From NCBI RefSeq assembly GCF_030644205.1, contig NZ_CP128647.1, forward strand, positions 434,001 through 498,000: a stretch of 64,000 bases of DNA, given 5' to 3'. Source of the stretch: Mogibacterium neglectum (GTDB lineage Bacteria; Bacillota; Clostridia; Peptostreptococcales; Anaerovoracaceae). Below, piece by piece: positions 62,014-64,000 of this stretch; the stretch's first letter is position 1, and the number at the start of each line of letters is the position of its first letter. The notes under the pieces are model-generated. The model saw nothing but the letters and a program-made list of their open reading frames with translations, was not told where the DNA came from and made no database searches. Both the position numbers and the translations under genes were made by a program.

Positions 62014-62721
62014 ATGAGTATTTTCTACGAGATGGATAAAGATTTCGGAGATCTTCTTAAAGAGAAGAAGAATTTCCTCTTTATAGGAGAGGCTGGAAGT
62101 GGTAAGAGTGAGATTGTTCTCAATGTTGCAGCAAAGCTTGCTGAACAGACGGGTGCTAAGGTCCAAGTATTCGATATGGACCAGAGCAAACCGCTATATC
62201 GTTCTAGAGATATGAAGGATGCATTCGCCCAAAAGGGTGTGGAGATAAATTATCAGCTGCAATTTCTCGATGCGCCGACAGTAGTTGGTGGTGTTGCCGA
62301 ATCGCTGATGAATAAGGATGTATATACGGTCCTTGACATCGGTGGCGGTCACAATGCTTCGAGAGTTGTGGGAGTATACGCACACTTGCTAAAGGATGAC
62401 AATACGGTTCCGGTATACGTCATTAATCCGTATAGACCTTGGACGAAGAGTCTAAAGGCGATTGATGAGACCATGAGCGATATTGTCACTGCGGCTAGGT
62501 TGAATCGCATCTATATTCTTGGTAACCCTAACCTAGGTTACCAGACGAGTGCAGAAGAATTCATGGAAGGGCTTGCTAGGCTCGACGAGATGCTGAGCGG
62601 AATAGTTACCGTCGGCAGCTTCGTTGTGAGAGACGAGATATATGATGAAGTCAAAAGTATGACTGACAGACATCTATTCCCAATTGAGTTGTTCCTGACG
62701 TATTCGTGGGTTGATCGCTAA
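62014..62721 (+). CDS. MinD/ParA-like P-loop ATPase of unknown role
   Basis: 235 residues. Walker A FIGEAGSGKSEIVLN (residues 23-37), then VQVFDMDQSKPLYRSRD (switch-I-like Asp-x-Asp), YTVLDIGGGHNASR (Walker B/switch II), and VINPYRPWT and IYILGNPNLGYQT strands: the SIMIBI (MinD/Mrp/CooC) order. The deviant Lys of KGGxGK is missing. It lies 27 bases before ferredoxin subunit korD, so it may assemble or activate the oxidoreductase, e.g. by Fe-S insertion. Not a known subunit of the complex; function inferred from position only. Confidence 0.75.
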   Translation: MSIFYEMDKDFGDLLKEKKNFLFIGEAGSGKSEIVLNVAAKLAEQTGAKVQVFDMDQSKPLYRSRDMKDAFAQKGVEINYQLQFLDAPTVVGGVAESLMNKDVYTVLDIGGGHNASRVVGVYAHLLKDDNTVPVYVINPYRPWTKSLKAIDETMSDIVTAARLNRIYILGNPNLGYQTSAEEFMEGLARLDEMLSGIVTVGSFVVRDEIYDEVKSMTDRHLFPIELFLTYSWVDR

Positions 62722-62748
62722 AATATTTTATTTAAGGAGGTAATGTTG

Positions 62749-62961
62749 ATGGCTAAAGGTAGAGTTGAAATCAATGCTGAAGCTTGCAAATCTTGCCAAT
62801 ATTGCGTGATTTCATGTCCAAAGAAAGTCCTCGTTATTGGTGAGAATGTTAACTCAAAAGGTTACCCTTATTCGGTTGCAGCTACACCAGAGGATTGCAT
62901 CGGTTGCGCAATGTGCGCACAGATATGTCCAGAGGACTGTATTGAGGTTTGGAGAGATTAG
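62749..62961 (+). CDS. 4Fe-4S ferredoxin subunit of 2-oxoacid:ferredoxin oxidoreductase (VorC/KorD)
   Basis: 70 residues from ATG 62749 (AAGGAGG 8 bases before; ATG 62743 is too close). Two 4Fe-4S motifs: CKSCQYCVISCPKKVL and CIGCAMCAQICPEDCIEV. It is the small delta subunit that passes electrons in VOR/KOR-type oxidoreductases, and the big alpha subunit gene begins 14 bases later. Confidence 0.95.
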   Translation: MAKGRVEINAEACKSCQYCVISCPKKVLVIGENVNSKGYPYSVAATPEDCIGCAMCAQICPEDCIEVWRD

Positions 62962-62975
62962 TAAGGAGGAGCAAT

Positions 62976-64000
62976 ATGGCAGAACGTGTATTTATGAAAG
63001 GCTGCGAAGCTATTGCAGAGGCAGCTGTAAGAGCAGGATGTCGTTTCTTTGCTGGTTATCCAATCACACCACAGAACGAAATTCCTGAGTATATGGCAAG
63101 AAGAATGCCAGAAGTAGGTGGTAACTTTGTACAGGGTGAATCTGAGGTTGCATCTGTAAACATGCTTTATGGTGCTGTTTCTACTGGAATCAGAGCAATG
63201 AGCTCTTCATCCAGCTGCGGAATCAGCTTGTACTCAGAGGGTATCTCTTTCTGCGCATCTGCTAGACTACCAGCAGTATATGTAAACGTGCAGAGAGGTG
63301 GTCCTGGAATTGGTGCTATACAGCCAGCTCAGCAGGATTACCTTCAGGCAACTAAGGCTTCCGGAAACGGTGGTTTCAGAATGATCGTACTCGCCCCATC
63401 AACTGTTCAGGAGTGCGTAGATATGGTATATAAGGCATTTGATTATGCTGAGAGAGACCAGAATCCAGTACTCGTCCTCACAGATGGAGTTATGGGAACA
63501 ATCATGGAACCAGTAGTTCTTCCTCCAATGAAGACACCAGAAGAGATTGCAAAACTAAGAGATGCATTCAACTACAGAGCAATCGTAGGTCACCCAGTAG
63601 GTGAGAACGCATTCTGTAGACCTGGTTCTGTTGGAACAGGACAGGAAGCTGTTAATATCGAAGCAGATAAGCTCTACAGAACTTGGGATAAGGATGTTGA
63701 GTACGAGGAGCTTGAGACAGAGGATGCTGAGATCATCATCGCAGCATACGGAATCTCCGCTCGTATCGGAAAGGTTGTCGTAAGAGAGCTAAGAAAAGAA
63801 GGAGTTAAGATTGGTATGATAAGACCTATCAAGCTTTCTCCATTCCCATATGAAGCATTTGAGAACCTAGACTTCAACAGAATAAAGGGTATTCTCAATG
63901 TCGAGATGTCCATTCCTGCTCAGATGAGATGGGACGTGGATCATGCAGTTAAGGGCAGAACAGTTATCAAGGAGTGCCTAAGATCCGGTGGTCAGCTTCT
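62976..64000 (+). CDS. vorB: 2-oxoacid:ferredoxin oxidoreductase alpha subunit (VorB/KorA), 3' end outside window
   Basis: 341 codons visible from ATG 62976 (AAGGAGG 6 bases before); the frame stays open to the edge. GCEAIAEAAVRAGCRFFAGYPITPQNEIPE (in two runs) is the pyruvate/2-oxoacid oxidoreductase domain I with YPITP; GESEVASVNMLYGAVSTG, RGGPGIGAIQPAQQDYLQATK and MIRPIKLSPFP follow. It decarboxylates branched-chain 2-oxoacids or 2-oxoglutarate to acyl-CoA, reducing ferredoxin. The wording resembles 3-methyl-2-oxobutanoate oxidoreductase, VorB. Beta and gamma subunits should follow outside the window. Confidence 0.93.
   Translation, partial: MAERVFMKGCEAIAEAAVRAGCRFFAGYPITPQNEIPEYMARRMPEVGGNFVQGESEVASVNMLYGAVSTGIRAMSSSSSCGISLYSEGISFCASARLPAVYVNVQRGGPGIGAIQPAQQDYLQATKASGNGGFRMIVLAPSTVQECVDMVYKAFDYAERDQNPVLVLTDGVMGTIMEPVVLPPMKTPEEIAKLRDAFNYRAIVGHPVGENAFCRPGSVGTGQEAVNIEADKLYRTWDKDVEYEELETEDAEIIIAAYGISARIGKVVVRELRKEGVKIGMIRPIKLSPFPYEAFENLDFNRIKGILNVEMSIPAQMRWDVDHAVKGRTVIKECLRSGGQL

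Overview
The window looks like a chromosomal segment of a low- to mid-GC anaerobic Firmicute of the class Clostridia. Evidence is the hrcA-grpE-dnaK-dnaJ operon behind a perfect CIRCE element, strong AGGAGG-type ribosome binding sites, ECF vitamin uptake, ferredoxin-dependent 2-oxoacid oxidation (VorB/KorA type), and Firmicute-type TTGACA/TATAAT promoters. The gene set would fit oral or gut Eubacteriales Family XIII (Mogibacterium-like), but that placement is a guess from gene content; no rRNA or tRNA gene was seen.

Layout. 1-5.2 kb: end of a PotD-like binding protein, a LysR regulator, an LVIVD-repeat protein, and a C_GCAxxG_C_C protein with a TDT-family transporter. 5.3-10.2 kb: heat-shock operon. 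10.4-16.8 kb (minus strand): ADP-forming acyl-CoA synthetase alpha subunit coupled to a double Lrp/AsnC-like protein, a glutaredoxin-like protein, exonuclease III, a GH25 lysozyme and a Y-family DNA polymerase. 16.9-18.8 kb: decayed mobile element (large serine recombinase with a nonsense codon, divergent peptide deformylase, TnpW-like ORF). 18.9-24.6 kb: NCS2 purine permease behind a probable PurR operator, galE, and a three-repeat surface protein. 24.7-34.8 kb: rpsB-tsf, pepD, an ABC exporter behind a palindromic operator, a phosphoesterase, a hydrolase, purC, and mntP with an apparent frameshift.

34.8-41.5 kb: Na/Pi cotransporter followed by a degenerate galactokinase-fold protein, two DUF975 membrane proteins, and a DUF1015 protein. 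41.9-50 kb: a probable tetronate (four-carbon acid sugar) catabolic operon: LtnD/GarR-like dehydrogenase, two different DUF1537 kinases, PdxA2, GntP permease, class II aldolase and an HD protein. 50-57.9 kb: mnmA, an ArsR/HMA/P1B-ATPase metal-efflux operon, a Fur-family regulator, a MATE exporter, a queuosine-precursor transporter behind a hairpin-plus-terminator leader, and an ECF S component behind a structured leader. 58-64 kb: cupin gene fragment, a tandem-domain class II aldolase, a GT4 glycosyltransferase, an IclR regulator with its own inverted-repeat operator, a P-loop ATPase, and the start of a 2-oxoacid:ferredoxin oxidoreductase operon that runs out of the window.

The most interesting items are the GHMP-kinase-like protein lacking catalytic residues, the two structured leaders upstream of vitamin/queuosine-type transporters, the tetronate operon with two kinases but no local OtnC/OtnI, the double Lrp + lone ADP-forming CoA ligase alpha pair, and the MinD-like ATPase in front of the ferredoxin oxidoreductase. 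All family assignments were made by reading motifs; no database search was run.
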